From Natrinema hispanicum (GTDB taxonomy: Archaea > Halobacteriota > Halobacteria > Halobacteriales > Natrialbaceae): 64,000 nucleotides of DNA. The notes beneath the pieces are model-generated. The model made no database searches and was not told the DNA's origin. It worked only from the letters and a program-made list of their open reading frames with translations. Location: assembly GCF_004217335.1 (NCBI RefSeq), contig NZ_SHMP01000003.1:682001-746000 (forward strand), given 5' to 3'. Of the stretch, positions 43,878-54,413 are shown piece by piece (position 1 is the stretch's first letter; each line of letters starts with the position of its first letter). The position numbers and the translations under genes are program-made.

Positions 43878-43934
43878 ATGAGTCACAGCATCGCACTGCG
43901 AGTCGTCTGTGAGGTGGCAGCATGCGCGTCGTAG
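43878..43934 (+). CDS. Possible 18-codon upstream ORF overlapping lysC
   Basis: A short frame, MSHSIALRVVCEVAACAS, opens 44 bp before lysC and stops 12 bases inside it in another frame. A GATAAAAA box at ~43821 would start transcription near 43848, before this ATG. Translation through it could affect lysC initiation. Weak evidence only. Confidence 0.25.
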   Translation: MSHSIALRVVCEVAACAS

Positions 43935-45100
43935 CCAAGTTCGGCGGAACGAGTCTCGGTAGCGGGGATCGAATCAACCGCGCCGCGGACTCGGTTGCTG
44001 CTGCCGTCGAGGACGGCCACGAGATCGCCGTCGTCGCCAGCGCGATGGGGTCGACCACCGACGAACTGCTCGACGAGATCACCTTCGAGACCGACGATGC
44101 CGACCGCGCCCAGATCGTCAGTATGGGCGAGCGGACGTCGGTCCGGATGCTCAAGGCCGCGCTGTCGGCCCGCGGGATCGACGCGACGTTCTTAGAGCCC
44201 GGCAGCGAGGAGTGGCCGATCATCACCGACGAGTACGGTGAGGTCGACGTCGAGGAAACCCAGCGGCGCGCCAAAGAAGTCGCCGCGGAGATGGACGGGA
44301 CCGTGCCGGTCATCACCGGCTTCCTCGCGGAAGGGCCCGATGGCTCGATCACGACGCTCGGCCGCGGTGGCTCCGACACCACGGCGGTCATGATGGGCAA
44401 GTATATGGACGCCGACGAGGTCGTCATCGTCACCGACGTCGAAGGCGTCATGACCGGCGACCCGAACGTCGTCGAAGGAGCCCGCAACGTCGGCGAAATC
44501 TCCGTCGACGAACTCCGGAACCTCTCGTTCCGCGGTGCCGAAGTCGTCGCCCCCTCTGCGCTGTCGTACAAGGACGGCGGCCTCGACGTCCGTGTCGTCC
44601 ACTACCAGCACGGTGACTTGCTCTCGGGCGGGACGAGTATCGAAGGCGAGTTCAAGAACCTCGTCGACCTGCGCGAGCGACCGCTTGCGTGTCTGACCGT
44701 CGCCGGCCGCGCGATCCGCAACCAGCCCGGCATCTTCAATCACCTCTCTGACTCGCTCGCCGAGAGCGAGATCAACATCGACGCGGTCGCCAGCGGGATG
44801 GACACCGTCACGTTCTACATCGACGAGGAGGAGGCCGAACGCGCCGAGAACATCCTTCACCGCGAGGTCATCGCGCGTGACGAACTCTCGAGTGTCACCG
44901 TCGACTCGCCGGTCGCCGTCGTCCGCGTCACCGGCGGCGAACTCCCCAACCAGCCGGGGATCATCAGCGAGATCGTCAACCCTCTCGCCGAGGCCCGCAT
45001 CCAGCTCAACGACATCATCACCAGCGCGACCAGCGTCGCGCTCTTTGTCGACTGGGACGACCGCGAGGAGACTCTCGAGCTGACCCAGGACTTGTTCTAA
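43922..45100 (+). CDS. lysC: Aspartate kinase
   Basis: A 392-residue monofunctional aspartokinase making aspartyl-phosphate for Thr, Met and Lys synthesis. It has the N-terminal VVAKFGGTSLGSGDRI substrate motif, GFLAEGPDGSITTLGRGGSD, TDVEGVMTGDPNVV and two ACT domains near residues ~250-320 and ~330-392 (VAGRAIRNQPGIFNHLSDSL, VTGGELPNQPGIISEIVNPL), which bind effectors for feedback control. The ACT pair suggests inhibition by end-product amino acids. A small uORF overlaps the start. Confidence 0.95.
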   Translation: MRVVAKFGGTSLGSGDRINRAADSVAAAVEDGHEIAVVASAMGSTTDELLDEITFETDDADRAQIVSMGERTSVRMLKAALSARGIDATFLEPGSEEWPIITDEYGEVDVEETQRRAKEVAAEMDGTVPVITGFLAEGPDGSITTLGRGGSDTTAVMMGKYMDADEVVIVTDVEGVMTGDPNVVEGARNVGEISVDELRNLSFRGAEVVAPSALSYKDGGLDVRVVHYQHGDLLSGGTSIEGEFKNLVDLRERPLACLTVAGRAIRNQPGIFNHLSDSLAESEINIDAVASGMDTVTFYIDEEEAERAENILHREVIARDELSSVTVDSPVAVVRVTGGELPNQPGIISEIVNPLAEARIQLNDIITSATSVALFVDWDDREETLELTQDLF

Positions 45101-45241
45101 CCCGGGCTATTCGGCCCGCGGTTCGGTTCACTGATTACTAACTGATTGCTCGTTGTGAGAGTCGTATCGACGAACGTATTCTCCACGTAATACAGCGGTA
45201 GCGAGTTCGTAACGAAGGTGGTTGGTGGGAACACTCCAGCC

Positions 45242-45631
45242 ATGAGTACCGATCCGACAGTGACGGCGGTCGTCGCGGAGATCGACCCCGATCCGGACGC
45301 GATCCTCGCCGCCCACGGTGCGGATGATCCCGATGCGCTTCTCGCGAGCGGTGGCGAGCACGACCCGAGCACTGACGAGACGATCGACGCCGACGACGTA
45401 ACGGCGGCGGCCGTGTTCGCTGATCTTCAGGCGGCCGCACGCGAGGTGACGGTGACCGAGAGCGATCGCGAGCGCGCGTCCGATTCCGGGTCCGATCTAG
45501 AACTCGTCGGTCCCGCGCCGACCGAGACGCGGATTCCGTCCGCCGCGTTCGGGATCGATGACGTCGAGATCGCCGACGCACCGACAGCGATCTGCTGGGA
45601 CGGGCCCGAAACCGACGGCGCGACTCGCTGA
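45242..45631 (+). CDS. Acidic haloarchaeal protein of unknown function
   Basis: A 129-residue very acidic protein: MSTDPTVTAVVAEIDPDPDA..., with repeated Asp/Ala stretches and a C-terminal segment IADAPTAICWDGPETDG. Mostly Asp, Ala, Glu and Thr, with no membrane segment and no domain I recognise. It may be partly disordered. Codon use is normal and the frame is clean, so I think it is real. Confidence 0.55.
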   Translation: MSTDPTVTAVVAEIDPDPDAILAAHGADDPDALLASGGEHDPSTDETIDADDVTAAAVFADLQAAAREVTVTESDRERASDSGSDLELVGPAPTETRIPSAAFGIDDVEIADAPTAICWDGPETDGATR

Positions 45632-45677
45632 TCTGGCTCCGACAGCGGTGCCGTCGCGTCGGAACGCGAACGCGGGT

Positions 45678-46043
45678 CTACAGGCTTGCGAGAACGCCGC
45701 GGGCACGGTCTCGCAGCGTTGGTTCCGGTTCGGGCTCCGACTGGCCGAGTTGCCGTTTTGCGACCGAGCGTACTCCCCGTCGTGCGGACTCCGAACGCAT
45801 CGCAGCCGCCGCCCAGTCGGGGAGCTGTGACTCGAGTTCCTGTCGCTTCTGGGCTTTGAGCTTGCCGAACTGGCGTAGCGCCAGGCCGATACCGAGAAAC
45901 AGGCCAGCGTCGAGCAACTCACGGCGGAACCGATCACGGTCGTTCCGGACCGCGACCGCTTTCACCAGCGAGAGCGCACCGATCGCCAAATAGACCTTCG
46001 AACGCTTCGACGGATCGCCGCGGAGCAGCTGTTGGAGCGCCAT
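45678..46043 (-). CDS. Small haloarchaeal protein with two hydrophobic segments
   Basis: A 121-residue protein. KVYLAIGALSLVKAVAVRN and LLDAGLFLGIGLALRQFG are moderately hydrophobic and may be amphipathic or membrane-inserted. The C-terminal half is basic (KRQLGQSEPEPEPTLRDRA). MALQQLLRGDPSKRSK is a typical start. I recognise no named family. It converges on the preceding acidic protein gene with 46 bp between. Confidence 0.55.
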   Translation of the reverse strand: MALQQLLRGDPSKRSKVYLAIGALSLVKAVAVRNDRDRFRRELLDAGLFLGIGLALRQFGKLKAQKRQELESQLPDWAAAAMRSESARRGVRSVAKRQLGQSEPEPEPTLRDRARGVLASL

Positions 46044-46114
46044 GCGGCGGTGGCTACCACGTTCTCGCTGATAAAAGTCTGCCGGCAGGAGACGGGCCCC
46101 TGTCGCGGTCGTGG

Positions 46115-46543
46115 TCAGACGCGGTCGAGCGTGAGGGTGCCTCGGTAGCGCTGTTCGTCGATCGGCTCGATCGAAAACCCAAGCCGCTCGTAGAACGGGC
46201 GGACGCCGTCGTCGAACCGCGCCGTGAGCCGTCCTTCGCGCTCGAGGGCCGTCTCGATCAGCGCCCGTCCGATCCCCCGGTCCCGATGGCGACGCCGGAC
46301 CCCAACTGCGCCGACGTGGGCCCCGGATTCGCGCTCGAGCGGCTCGAGGACGGCCGTGCCGAGGATTCGGTCGCCGTCGCCCGAACGTGCCGCCATCCCG
46401 TTGCGATCACCCGCGACGAAGACGTCACCGGCGTCGATTCGACCCTCGACGTCGCCGGGCTCGAGCAACGCGGCATCGAGAATGCGTCGCACCTCGAGCG
46501 CATCGCCAGTGGTGGCCGTCCGGACGAACACGGCGTTATCCAC
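46115..46543 (-). CDS. GNAT family N-acetyltransferase
   Basis: A 142-residue GNAT protein: FVRTATTGDALEVRRILDAA start, AVLEPLERESGAHVGAVGVR, then the acetyl-CoA phosphate loop RRRHRDRGIGRALIETAL (RxxGIG), and FYERLGFSIEPIDEQRYRG at the end. It overlaps the SAMP2 gene by eight bases, so it is downstream in a two-gene operon. The acceptor substrate is unknown. Confidence 0.9.
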   Translation of the reverse strand: MDNAVFVRTATTGDALEVRRILDAALLEPGDVEGRIDAGDVFVAGDRNGMAARSGDGDRILGTAVLEPLERESGAHVGAVGVRRRHRDRGIGRALIETALEREGRLTARFDDGVRPFYERLGFSIEPIDEQRYRGTLTLDRV

Positions 46544-46781
46544 CCTTGATCAGTCGCAACACCGTCACGTGGTCGCTCTCGACCGGCTGGTCCTCCGGAA
46601 CCGGGCGACCGTCGACGAGCACGCTCACCTCGTGGGGACTCAACTCGACTGCACGCAGGAGATCGGCGTACGTCGGCGTCGCTTCCGCAGTGTGCTCGTC
46701 ATGACGATCTGACGCGGCGGCCACCGCCTCGAGCTCGAGTTCGTAGGTAGCTTCGCCTTTGACGTCGACGGTGACGTGCAT
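46536..46781 (-). CDS. samp2: Ubiquitin-like small archaeal modifier protein SAMP2
   Basis: An 81-residue ubiquitin-fold protein ending in diglycine (RLIKGG). The core YADLLRAVELSPHEVSVLVD continues as GRPVPEDQPVE, matching SAMP2, which both modifies proteins and carries sulfur for tRNA wobble-uridine thiolation after activation by UbaA. The variable loop before YADLL (DRHDEHTAEATP) is longer than in the ~66-residue Haloferax protein. The start MHVTVDVKGEAT is chosen over an Arg-rich upstream extension. It is co-transcribed with the GNAT gene. Confidence 0.9.
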   Translation of the reverse strand: MHVTVDVKGEATYELELEAVAAASDRHDEHTAEATPTYADLLRAVELSPHEVSVLVDGRPVPEDQPVESDHVTVLRLIKGG

Positions 46782-46847
46782 ACGCCGCGTTACGAGGCAA
46801 CGGCCTTGAGCGCGTCGCTCCGGCAGTGGGCGAGCCATCTCGTCTCG

Positions 46848-47933
46848 TTAGTCCGTCGTCGGCTCGTCCGAGCTAGTCCCGGATCGCCGGTTTCGAGCGC
46901 TTCGTCGATGGCCAGACAGCGCCCGTGCGATCGCGCCGAGCCCGAGCAGGAGGACGAGCAGGTTGACCACGCCGCCGACGATGGGCACTAGAGAGAGGCC
47001 GGCACCGACCAGCAGGCCGAGGATGAGTGCAAGCCAGCGGTTGCTAATGCCGACCAGCGAGAGGACCCACGCTGCGATGGCAAAGAGCCCATAGATGACG
47101 CCGATCCACAGCAGCAAGGCGAAGACCAGCGTGCCGATGATCGACAGCGGGATCCCAACGATGGTGATCGCGAGCGCGATCAGCAGGATCGGCACGCCGA
47201 TGAACACCCCCAGCCCGATCAGTCCGGTGCGAATCGGTCCCGTCGCGACGCTGTCGGCGACGCGGCCGGAAAACCGCGGGAACAGCGCGAGCAACACGGC
47301 ACCGAGCAGGAGGTTTATCACGAAGGAGTAGACCGTGAACAGCCACGCTGCGAACGGCTGGACAGTCGGCGCGACGTCGACGCCCAGCGAAGGATCCTCT
47401 TCGATGTCGCCCGCGACCGCGTCGGTGTTGCCCTCGAGATCGCCGTCGTAGCGCAGATCGCCCGCGATCGAGGCAGTCTCGCCCAGCCGGATCGTATCGG
47501 CCCCGATCTCGGCGTCGTCCTCGAGCGTCCCGTCGATGACGACAGTACCGGCACCGGCCGTGAACGTGCCGTTGACGGTGCCGTTTTCGGCCACCGTCAC
47601 GCTCCCTGCTGCGACCTCGACGTCACCGTCGACGGTGCCCGCGATCGTCACACTCCCCGCGCCGCCCTCGAGATCACCGTCGACCTGTCCTGTCTCCTCG
47701 ATTTGGACGTCGCCCCCGGCGGCGCTGACGTCGCCAGTGACGGTGCCCCGGACGATGACGGTGCCACCGACCGCCTGCAGACTGTCGATTGTCTCGCCTT
47801 CCTCGACGACGACTGTCCCGCCGGCCCGGGCGTCGGACTGGGCAGTGACAGTCGCCGGGACAGCACCGATGACGACGATGGCGACCAGCAACGCGATGAC
47901 GAGCCGTGATCCTCGGTTTTCCCCGCGTTTCAT
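46848..47933 (-). CDS. Exported bactofilin-like repeat protein with membrane domain
   Basis: A 361-residue protein. A signal-like helix (LVIALLVAIVVIGAVPATVT) is followed by a ~140-residue right-handed beta-helix of polymer-forming/bactofilin repeats (GDVSAAGGDVQI, GDLEGGAGSVTI, GDVEVAAGSVTV, GTFTAGAGTVVI), then four to five C-terminal membrane helices. It is probably a surface-facing structural or sensor protein. The start MKRGENRGSRL gives a proper signal peptide and is preferred over an ATG nine codons upstream. Confidence 0.75.
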   Translation of the reverse strand: MKRGENRGSRLVIALLVAIVVIGAVPATVTAQSDARAGGTVVVEEGETIDSLQAVGGTVIVRGTVTGDVSAAGGDVQIEETGQVDGDLEGGAGSVTIAGTVDGDVEVAAGSVTVAENGTVNGTFTAGAGTVVIDGTLEDDAEIGADTIRLGETASIAGDLRYDGDLEGNTDAVAGDIEEDPSLGVDVAPTVQPFAAWLFTVYSFVINLLLGAVLLALFPRFSGRVADSVATGPIRTGLIGLGVFIGVPILLIALAITIVGIPLSIIGTLVFALLLWIGVIYGLFAIAAWVLSLVGISNRWLALILGLLVGAGLSLVPIVGGVVNLLVLLLGLGAIARALSGHRRSARNRRSGTSSDEPTTD

Positions 47934-48087
47934 GTCTCGTCGTTCTACGAGCAGGCTCAAAAACGTGTTATGCAGATATCAGGATCCGTGTCGGTTTTGA
48001 TTCGGCTCCCAGACGTGCCCACCAGTCAGCCCGCGCCTCGAGACCGACCTTCGGGCGATTTATCTTCCGTCCCGCTCTGGTGCCGGT

Positions 48088-49089
48088 ATGAGCGAGGCCG
48101 AGGCCGACGCCGAGGCGGCGGGGCCGACCCCCGGGAAGACGGAAGTCTGGATCGAGAAGTACCGGCCGGAGCGACTCGACGAAATCAAAGGCCACGAGAA
48201 CATCGTTCCGCGGCTCAAACGCTACGTCGAGCAGGACGACCTCCCCCATCTCATGTTCGCGGGACCTGCCGGTACCGGCAAGACCACGGCTGCACAGGCC
48301 ATCGCCCGCGAGGTCTACGACGACGACGACTGGCGCGAGAACTTCCTCGAGTTGAACGCTTCCGACCAGCGCGGCATCGATGTCGTCCGCGACCGCATCA
48401 AGGACTTCGCGCGCTCGTCCTTCGGCGGCTACGACCACCGCATCATCTTCTTAGACGAGGCCGACGCGCTCACCTCCGACGCCCAGTCTGCGCTGCGCCG
48501 GACGATGGAGCAGTTCTCGAACAACACCCGCTTTATCCTCTCGTGTAACTACTCGAGTCAGATCATCGACCCCATCCAGTCGCGGTGTGCGGTCTTCCGA
48601 TTCACCGAACTCGGCGAGGACGCCATCGAGGCGCAGGTCCGCGAAATCGCCGCCACTGAGGGAATCGACGTCACCGACGACGGCGTCGACGCGCTGGTCT
48701 ATGCGGCCGACGGCGACATGCGCAAGGCGATCAACGCCTTACAGGCAGCGGCCGTCATGGGCGAAACCGTCGACGAGGAGACTGTCTTCGCGATCACCGC
48801 GACCGCCCGCCCCGAGGAGGTCGAGGCGATGGTCGAGTACGCCATCGACGGCGACTTCACCGCTGCCCGCGCCGCTTTAGAAGATCTGCTGACCGACCGC
48901 GGGCTCGCCGGCGGCGACGTCATCGACCAACTGCACCGTTCCGCGTGGGAGTTCGACATCCCCGAACAGGCGACGGTGCGGCTGCTCGAGCGACTGGGCG
49001 AAGTCGACTACCGAATTACGGAGGGTGCCAACGAGCGCCTGCAACTCGAGGCCATGTTGGCGTCGCTGGCGCTCGAGGACGAGGCCTAA
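48088..49089 (+). CDS. rfcS: Replication factor C small subunit
   Basis: A 333-residue clamp-loader subunit: [17 protein letters not shown], Walker [14 protein letters not shown], Walker [19 protein letters not shown] motif [13 protein letters not shown], and the C-terminal oligomerisation helices. It loads PCNA for PolD/PolB replication together with RfcL, whose gene is not here. It converges with a sensor-like gene, overlapping by four bases at the stops (49086-49089). Confidence 0.96.
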   Translation: MSEAEADAEAAGPTPGKTEVWIEKYRPERLDEIKGHENIVPRLKRYVEQDDLPHLMFAGPAGTGKTTAAQAIAREVYDDDDWRENFLELNASDQRGIDVVRDRIKDFARSSFGGYDHRIIFLDEADALTSDAQSALRRTMEQFSNNTRFILSCNYSSQIIDPIQSRCAVFRFTELGEDAIEAQVREIAATEGIDVTDDGVDALVYAADGDMRKAINALQAAAVMGETVDEETVFAITATARPEEVEAMVEYAIDGDFTAARAALEDLLTDRGLAGGDVIDQLHRSAWEFDIPEQATVRLLERLGEVDYRITEGANERLQLEAMLASLALEDEA

Positions 49090-50561
49090 ATTCCGTCGAG
49101 CGTCCGCTCGCTGTCGGCAACACCGCGACACACGACGGCGACGTGACCGTTGTTTTCGACGATGTCGACGCTCCAGCCGTGCATATCGGCGATGTGCTCG
49201 ACAGCCCCGAGGTCGTCGTCGGCACCGTCAAGCACAGCCGAGTGGCTGGCGACTCGTTCCGTCGCGTCTGGCTCCGTCTCGAGCGCATCGACGGCCTCGG
49301 TGTCCGCCTCCGAATCGTACTGTGTGAGACAGAAGCCATCGTCGGTCACGCCGACGACGACGGCCGGTACTGTCTCCTCGTCGACGACGAGCCGAAACAG
49401 GTGCTCGAACAACTCCCGCAGTCGTGTCTTGTTTGCCTCGAGGATGCGATCGGTCGCGTCCCGCGTGACGAGTCGCGTGTCGCCGGTGTCGACGCTAACC
49501 CAGGCTTGTCGTGCGATGTCATGGACGCCGACGGGTTCGGTATCGGCGAGTGCGTCTCCCTCAGCGAGCGCGGCCAGTCGCTCGAGTGCTGCTTCGACGC
49601 GCTCCTGTGCGTCCGCAACGGTCGTGACGTGGTCGCTCTCACCGGTGTCGGCGGCGAGCCCGAGGTGGCCGCGGGCGACGTTCAGCGACGGCCAGATGTC
49701 GTCCTCGAGCAAATCGGTGATTGCCTCGAGTCGCGCGTCGGCGGCGGCCCGCGCTCGGCTGCAGCGATGGCGTTCGGTCACGTCGTGGTAGACGAGCAGT
49801 CCGCTTGGGTTGTCCACGCTCACACTGGCGTCGCTCGCGGCCGATTCGAGTGGCTTCAGCGTGACCAGAAAGTCGCGGATGCCGTCGCCGGTGTCGTGGC
49901 GGCGTTCGAACTGGTGGTGTTCGCCCGCCTGTAGCGCCTCGCGTAGCGTTGTCCGTCGGTGCTCGAGGCCGGATGGGACGAGCCACTCGTCGACCGGGTC
50001 GCCGACGACCTCGTCGGGATCGGTGCCGAAGACGTCGGCGACGCCGTCGGTGGCTGCTCGAATGATTGGGTCACCGTCCTCGAATTCGTACCACAGGGCA
50101 GGGATCGGGAGTGCCGTGACGGTCGTTTGGAGCCGGTCGCGGTCCGGTCGACAGCGATTTTGGTCACGACAGACCCACTCGATCTCGTCTGCGAGGTGGG
50201 CGATGGCGTCGTCGGTATCACTCCGGACGTAGCCGTCGATGCCGCCGGTCGAGCGTGCAGCCGCCGGTGTGAACGAACTGTCGGTAAAGAGGACGAGCGG
50301 CGTCGAGTCACAGGCCTCGACCACATCGAGCAGATTCGAGCCCGCTGTCGTCGTCGGCGTCTCGGCGAAGACGACACAGTCGACCGCGGGAGCCCAGTTG
50401 CGGATTCGCTCGGTCTCGAGCGTCGTCGCCGATCGAACCGATCGCTCGTGGCCGTCGCGTTCGGCGTTCTCGAGTCGCTCGGCACCATCGCTGGCCGTCG
50501 CCTCGTGGCCGGCGACGTAGAGCACCGTCCGCGGTCGTGTCGTCGATGACGGCTGGGTCAT
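49086..50561 (-). CDS. Degenerate PAS sensor histidine kinase-like protein
   Basis: A 491-residue protein: an N-terminal receiver-like domain (~10-140, [12 protein letters not shown] ... [14 protein letters not shown]), a PAS domain (~150-260, [18 protein letters not shown]), then a helical DHp-like region and an ATPase-like domain. In haloarchaeal kinases this helix reads SHDLRNPLNVARG; here it is [15 protein letters not shown], so the phosphoacceptor His is gone. The N-box (usually NLFRNAVEH) is HLFRLVVDE. It is probably catalytically inactive. The start [16 protein letters not shown] is chosen eight codons inside the frame. Confidence 0.75.
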   Translation of the reverse strand: MTQPSSTTRPRTVLYVAGHEATASDGAERLENAERDGHERSVRSATTLETERIRNWAPAVDCVVFAETPTTTAGSNLLDVVEACDSTPLVLFTDSSFTPAAARSTGGIDGYVRSDTDDAIAHLADEIEWVCRDQNRCRPDRDRLQTTVTALPIPALWYEFEDGDPIIRAATDGVADVFGTDPDEVVGDPVDEWLVPSGLEHRRTTLREALQAGEHHQFERRHDTGDGIRDFLVTLKPLESAASDASVSVDNPSGLLVYHDVTERHRCSRARAAADARLEAITDLLEDDIWPSLNVARGHLGLAADTGESDHVTTVADAQERVEAALERLAALAEGDALADTEPVGVHDIARQAWVSVDTGDTRLVTRDATDRILEANKTRLRELFEHLFRLVVDEETVPAVVVGVTDDGFCLTQYDSEADTEAVDALETEPDATERVASHSAVLDGADDDLGAVEHIADMHGWSVDIVENNGHVAVVCRGVADSERTLDGI

Positions 50562-50735
50562 TCGTTTGAACAGTCGATACTCCATACATCGGGCCCGTCA
50601 TCTCTTAAAAATTTACTGGCCGGCTCGACGGTGACGCCCGACGGCTGCTGCTACTGTCGGCTGACTGTCTATGATATCAGTCCTCGACCACGGTTGCGGA
50701 ACTGTTTTACGCGCTGCACGGGCAATAGACGCGTA

Positions 50736-53513
50736 ATGAGCGAACTAGAGGAGGAGTACCGCCTCGAGTACTTCGAGGAGGAAGAGTTCGAGCGCAAGGA
50801 GTGCCCGAAATGTGGCGCTCACTTCTGGACGCGCGACCACGACAGGGAGACCTGTGGTGAGCCGCCCTGCGAGGAGTACGGCTTCATCGACAACTCGGGG
50901 TTCGACGACGAGTACAGCTTAGAGGAGATGCGTGAGGCCTTTCTCTCCTACTTCGAGGATCACGACCACGAACGCATCGAACCCTACCCGGTCGCGGCGA
51001 ACCGCTGGCGCGACGACGTCCTGTTGACCCAGGCATCGATCTACGACTTCCAGCCGCTGGTCACGAGCGGCGAGACGCCGCCGCCGGCGAACCCGCTGAC
51101 GGTCTCTCAGCCCTGCATCCGGATGCAGGACATCGACAACGTCGGCAAGACTGGCCGCCACACGATGGCCTTCGAGATGATGGCCCACCACGCGTTCAAC
51201 ACGCGCGAGGACGTCGACGAAGACGAATACGCCTATTACGGCGAGGTCTACTGGAAGGACCGGACCGTCGAACTCTGTGACGGCTTTTTCGACTCGCTGG
51301 GCGTCGATCTCGAGGAAGTCATCTACATCGAGGATCCGTGGGTCGGCGGCGGCAATGCCGGGCCCGCCATCGAGGTCATCTATCGGGGCGTCGAACTCGC
51401 GACGCTCGTTTTCATGTCGATGGAGCAGGACCCCGACGGCGAGTACGAAATGAAAGACGGCAACCGCTACAGCCCGATGGACACCTACATCGTCGACACC
51501 GGCTACGGGTTAGAGCGGTGGACCTGGGTCTCTCAGGGGACGCCGACCGTCTACGAGGCAGTCTACCCTGACATGATCGCCTTCCTCAAAGAGAACGCCG
51601 GCCTCGAGCACACCGACGAGGAAGAGGAGCTGATCTATCGCGCGGCAAAGCTCGCGGGTCACATGGACATCGACGAGGCCGAGGACATGGAAACTGCCCG
51701 CGGCGAGATCGCGGCCGAACTCGATGTCGACACCGCCGAACTCGAGGACTTGATGGAGCCCCTCGAGGACATCTACGCGATCGCCGACCACTGCCGGACG
51801 CTGGCGTACATGCTCGGGGACGGCATCGTTCCCTCGAACGTCGGGACGGGCTATCTCGCGCGGATGGTCCTTCGGCGCACCAAACGGCTCTGTGATACCG
51901 CCGGCGTCGACGCACCGCTTGACGAACTCGTCGACATGCAGGCCGAACGCCTCGAGTACGAGAACCGCGACACGATCCGCGACATCGTTCGCACCGAGGT
52001 CGAGAAGTATCGCGAGACGCTCGAGCGCGGTGGCCGCCGGGTCGAGACGATGGCCGAGGAGTACGCCGAGACGGGCGAGCCGATCCCGACCGAGGAACTG
52101 ATCGAGCTCTACGACTCGCATGGCCTCCAGCCAGACATGGTCGAGGAGATCGCCGCGGACGCGGGTGCCGAGGTCGACGTTCCCGACGATTTCTACAGTC
52201 TCGTCGCGAAGCGCCACGACACGCCCGAAGCGGTTGCCGAGGCCGAGGAAGGCGAAGACGAACGCTTCGAGGACCTCCCCGAAACGGAGAAACTCTACTA
52301 CGACGACCAGCAGCGAACCCAGTTCGAGGCAGTCGTCCTCGACGTCTTCGAGCGCGAGGAGGGCTACGACGTCGTCCTCGATCAGACGATGTTCTACCCT
52401 GAGGGCGGTGGCCAGCCTGCTGACACGGGGACGCTTTCGACCGACGACACGACCGTCGAGGTCGAAGACGTCCAGATCGAAGACGGCGTCATCCTCCACC
52501 GGACCGACGAGAATCCCGGCAAGGGCGAACTAGTCAACGGCCAGATCGATGGCGGCCGTCGCCGGCAGCTGATGCGCCATCACACGGCCACCCACATCGT
52601 CATCCACGCCACTCGGCAGGTGCTTGGCGAGCACATCCGCCAGGCCGGTGCCCAGAAGGGCGTCGAAAGCTCCCGGATCGACGTTCGCCACTACGACCGC
52701 ATCAGCCGCGAGGACGTCAAGCGAATCGAGGACCGCGCCAACGAGATCGTCATGGACAACACGTCGGTCACTCAGGAGTGGCCCGACCGCCACGACGCCG
52801 AAGCCGAACACGGCTTCGACCTCTATCAGGGTGGGATCCCGCCGGGCGAGCAGATCCGGCTGATCCACGTCGACGAGGACACCCAGGCCTGCGGTGGCAC
52901 CCACGTCGCCCGCACCGGCGACATCGGCGCGATCAAGATTCTCAACACTGAACGCGTCCAGGACGGCGTCGAACGGATCACCTTCGCCGCCGGCGAGGCC
53001 GCCATCGAGGCAACTCAGGAAAAAGAGGATGCCCTCTATGAGGCCGCCGAGATTCTGGATGTCTCGCCCGAGGACGTCCCTGACACCGCCGAACGGTTCT
53101 TCGAGGAGTGGAAAGACCGCGGCAAACAGATCGAGGATCTGAAAGAACAGCTCGCCGAAGCCCGCGCCGGCGGCGGTGGCAGCGGCGAAGAAGTCGACGT
53201 CGGCGACGCGACGGCCGTCATCGACCGGATCGACGCCGACATGGACGAACTGCGCGCGACCGCCAACGCCCTCGCCGAAGACGGCAAGATCGCCGTCCTC
53301 GGCAGCGGCGAAAGCGGTGCCCAGTTCGTCGTCGCCGTCCCCGACGACGTTGGGGTCAACGCCGGCGAAGTCGTCGGCGAACTCGCCTCGAAGGTCGGCG
53401 GCGGTGGCGGTGGCCCGGCAGACTTCGCACAGGGCGGTGGCCCCAACGTCGACGATCTCGACGACGCGCTCGAGGACGCCCCCGAGGTCCTGCGCCAGAT
53501 CCTGAACGCCTGA
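50736..53513 (+). CDS. alaS: Alanyl-tRNA synthetase
   Basis: A 925-residue archaeal AlaRS. An N-terminal zinc ribbon ([13 protein letters not shown] ... [12 protein letters not shown]) precedes the class II catalytic core ([29 protein letters not shown]). The editing domain has [16 protein letters not shown] and the zinc Cys/His [13 protein letters not shown]. The C-terminal DHHA1-like domain is rich in Gly ([18 protein letters not shown]). Position 50736 is the start, because upstream in-frame codons are Cys/Arg-rich. Confidence 0.96.
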   Translation: MSELEEEYRLEYFEEEEFERKECPKCGAHFWTRDHDRETCGEPPCEEYGFIDNSGFDDEYSLEEMREAFLSYFEDHDHERIEPYPVAANRWRDDVLLTQASIYDFQPLVTSGETPPPANPLTVSQPCIRMQDIDNVGKTGRHTMAFEMMAHHAFNTREDVDEDEYAYYGEVYWKDRTVELCDGFFDSLGVDLEEVIYIEDPWVGGGNAGPAIEVIYRGVELATLVFMSMEQDPDGEYEMKDGNRYSPMDTYIVDTGYGLERWTWVSQGTPTVYEAVYPDMIAFLKENAGLEHTDEEEELIYRAAKLAGHMDIDEAEDMETARGEIAAELDVDTAELEDLMEPLEDIYAIADHCRTLAYMLGDGIVPSNVGTGYLARMVLRRTKRLCDTAGVDAPLDELVDMQAERLEYENRDTIRDIVRTEVEKYRETLERGGRRVETMAEEYAETGEPIPTEELIELYDSHGLQPDMVEEIAADAGAEVDVPDDFYSLVAKRHDTPEAVAEAEEGEDERFEDLPETEKLYYDDQQRTQFEAVVLDVFEREEGYDVVLDQTMFYPEGGGQPADTGTLSTDDTTVEVEDVQIEDGVILHRTDENPGKGELVNGQIDGGRRRQLMRHHTATHIVIHATRQVLGEHIRQAGAQKGVESSRIDVRHYDRISREDVKRIEDRANEIVMDNTSVTQEWPDRHDAEAEHGFDLYQGGIPPGEQIRLIHVDEDTQACGGTHVARTGDIGAIKILNTERVQDGVERITFAAGEAAIEATQEKEDALYEAAEILDVSPEDVPDTAERFFEEWKDRGKQIEDLKEQLAEARAGGGGSGEEVDVGDATAVIDRIDADMDELRATANALAEDGKIAVLGSGESGAQFVVAVPDDVGVNAGEVVGELASKVGGGGGGPADFAQGGGPNVDDLDDALEDAPEVLRQILNA

Positions 53514-53570
53514 ACTGGCCTCGAGTCGAAACCGTCCCCTTCTTTCACGTCTCCCCCTCTCGAGTCATCC

Positions 53571-54356
53571 ATGCCCACTACAACGAACGGAAACGCCTCG
53601 CTATACTACGACCGCGCGGGCGAGGGTGACCCCGTCGTCTTCGTCCCCGAGGCCGGCCTCGGCGGCTGGCTGTGGGGGTGGCAACACGCCGCCATCGCCG
53701 GCCCCTACGAGGCCGTCGTCTGGGATCTTCGGGGAACCGGCCGGTCAGACGCGCCGTCCGGTCCCTACACCCTCGAGACGCTCGTCGCCGACCTCGAGGC
53801 AGTGCTCGCCGACTGCGAGCTCCGCAACGCCCACCTCGTCGGCTGTGGTCTCGGCGGTGCGATCGCACTCCAAGCGGCCCGGACCTCGAGTCGCGTCGCG
53901 ACGCTGACGCTGTTTGGCACTGCCGCGTGCGGGGACGCGTTCGACCTCGAGCCCTTGTTCGCGCCGCCGGACGACCGCGACGCGCTTCGCGAGTCGCTCG
54001 AGGCGGGTCTCTCCGATGACTTCCTGGCGGCCCAGCCTGACGTGTGTGATGGGATCGTCGACTGGCGGGCCGATGGCGATGCCGACCGCGCGGGGTGGGA
54101 CGCACAGGTCGCGGCGCTTGCAGACTTCGACGCAAGCGACTGGCTGGTCGAGGTGACGCAGCCGACGCGGGTGTTCCACGGGGGTGCTGACGAACTGGTA
54201 TCGCCGTCGGCCGGCGAGGACCTCGCACGGGGGCTTCCACGCGGCGAGTTCCGCGACCTCGAGGGAGCGGGCCATCTCGCCTTTATCGAGCGCTCGCGGC
54301 TGGTCAACGATCTGTTGCTGGGCTTCCTCGAGGAGCAGACGGCAGCCGACGAGTAA
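53571..54356 (+). CDS. Alpha/beta-hydrolase fold protein lacking the nucleophile Ser
   Basis: A 261-residue alpha/beta-hydrolase: VVWDLRGTGRSDAP, nucleophile-elbow region HLVGCGLGGAIAL, then HGGADELVSP (acid) and GAGHLAFIERS (His). At the elbow the usual GxSxGG is G91-C-G93-L-G-G, so the Ser position is Gly. A Cys lies one residue earlier. It may be a non-hydrolytic binding protein or use another residue. It follows alaS by 57 bp. Confidence 0.85.
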   Translation: MPTTTNGNASLYYDRAGEGDPVVFVPEAGLGGWLWGWQHAAIAGPYEAVVWDLRGTGRSDAPSGPYTLETLVADLEAVLADCELRNAHLVGCGLGGAIALQAARTSSRVATLTLFGTAACGDAFDLEPLFAPPDDRDALRESLEAGLSDDFLAAQPDVCDGIVDWRADGDADRAGWDAQVAALADFDASDWLVEVTQPTRVFHGGADELVSPSAGEDLARGLPRGEFRDLEGAGHLAFIERSRLVNDLLLGFLEEQTAADE

Positions 54357-54413
54357 TCGGGTCCGACGACGGAGCGCTGGCAGGATCGATACCGACCGAT
54401 CTGACCCGGCCTC

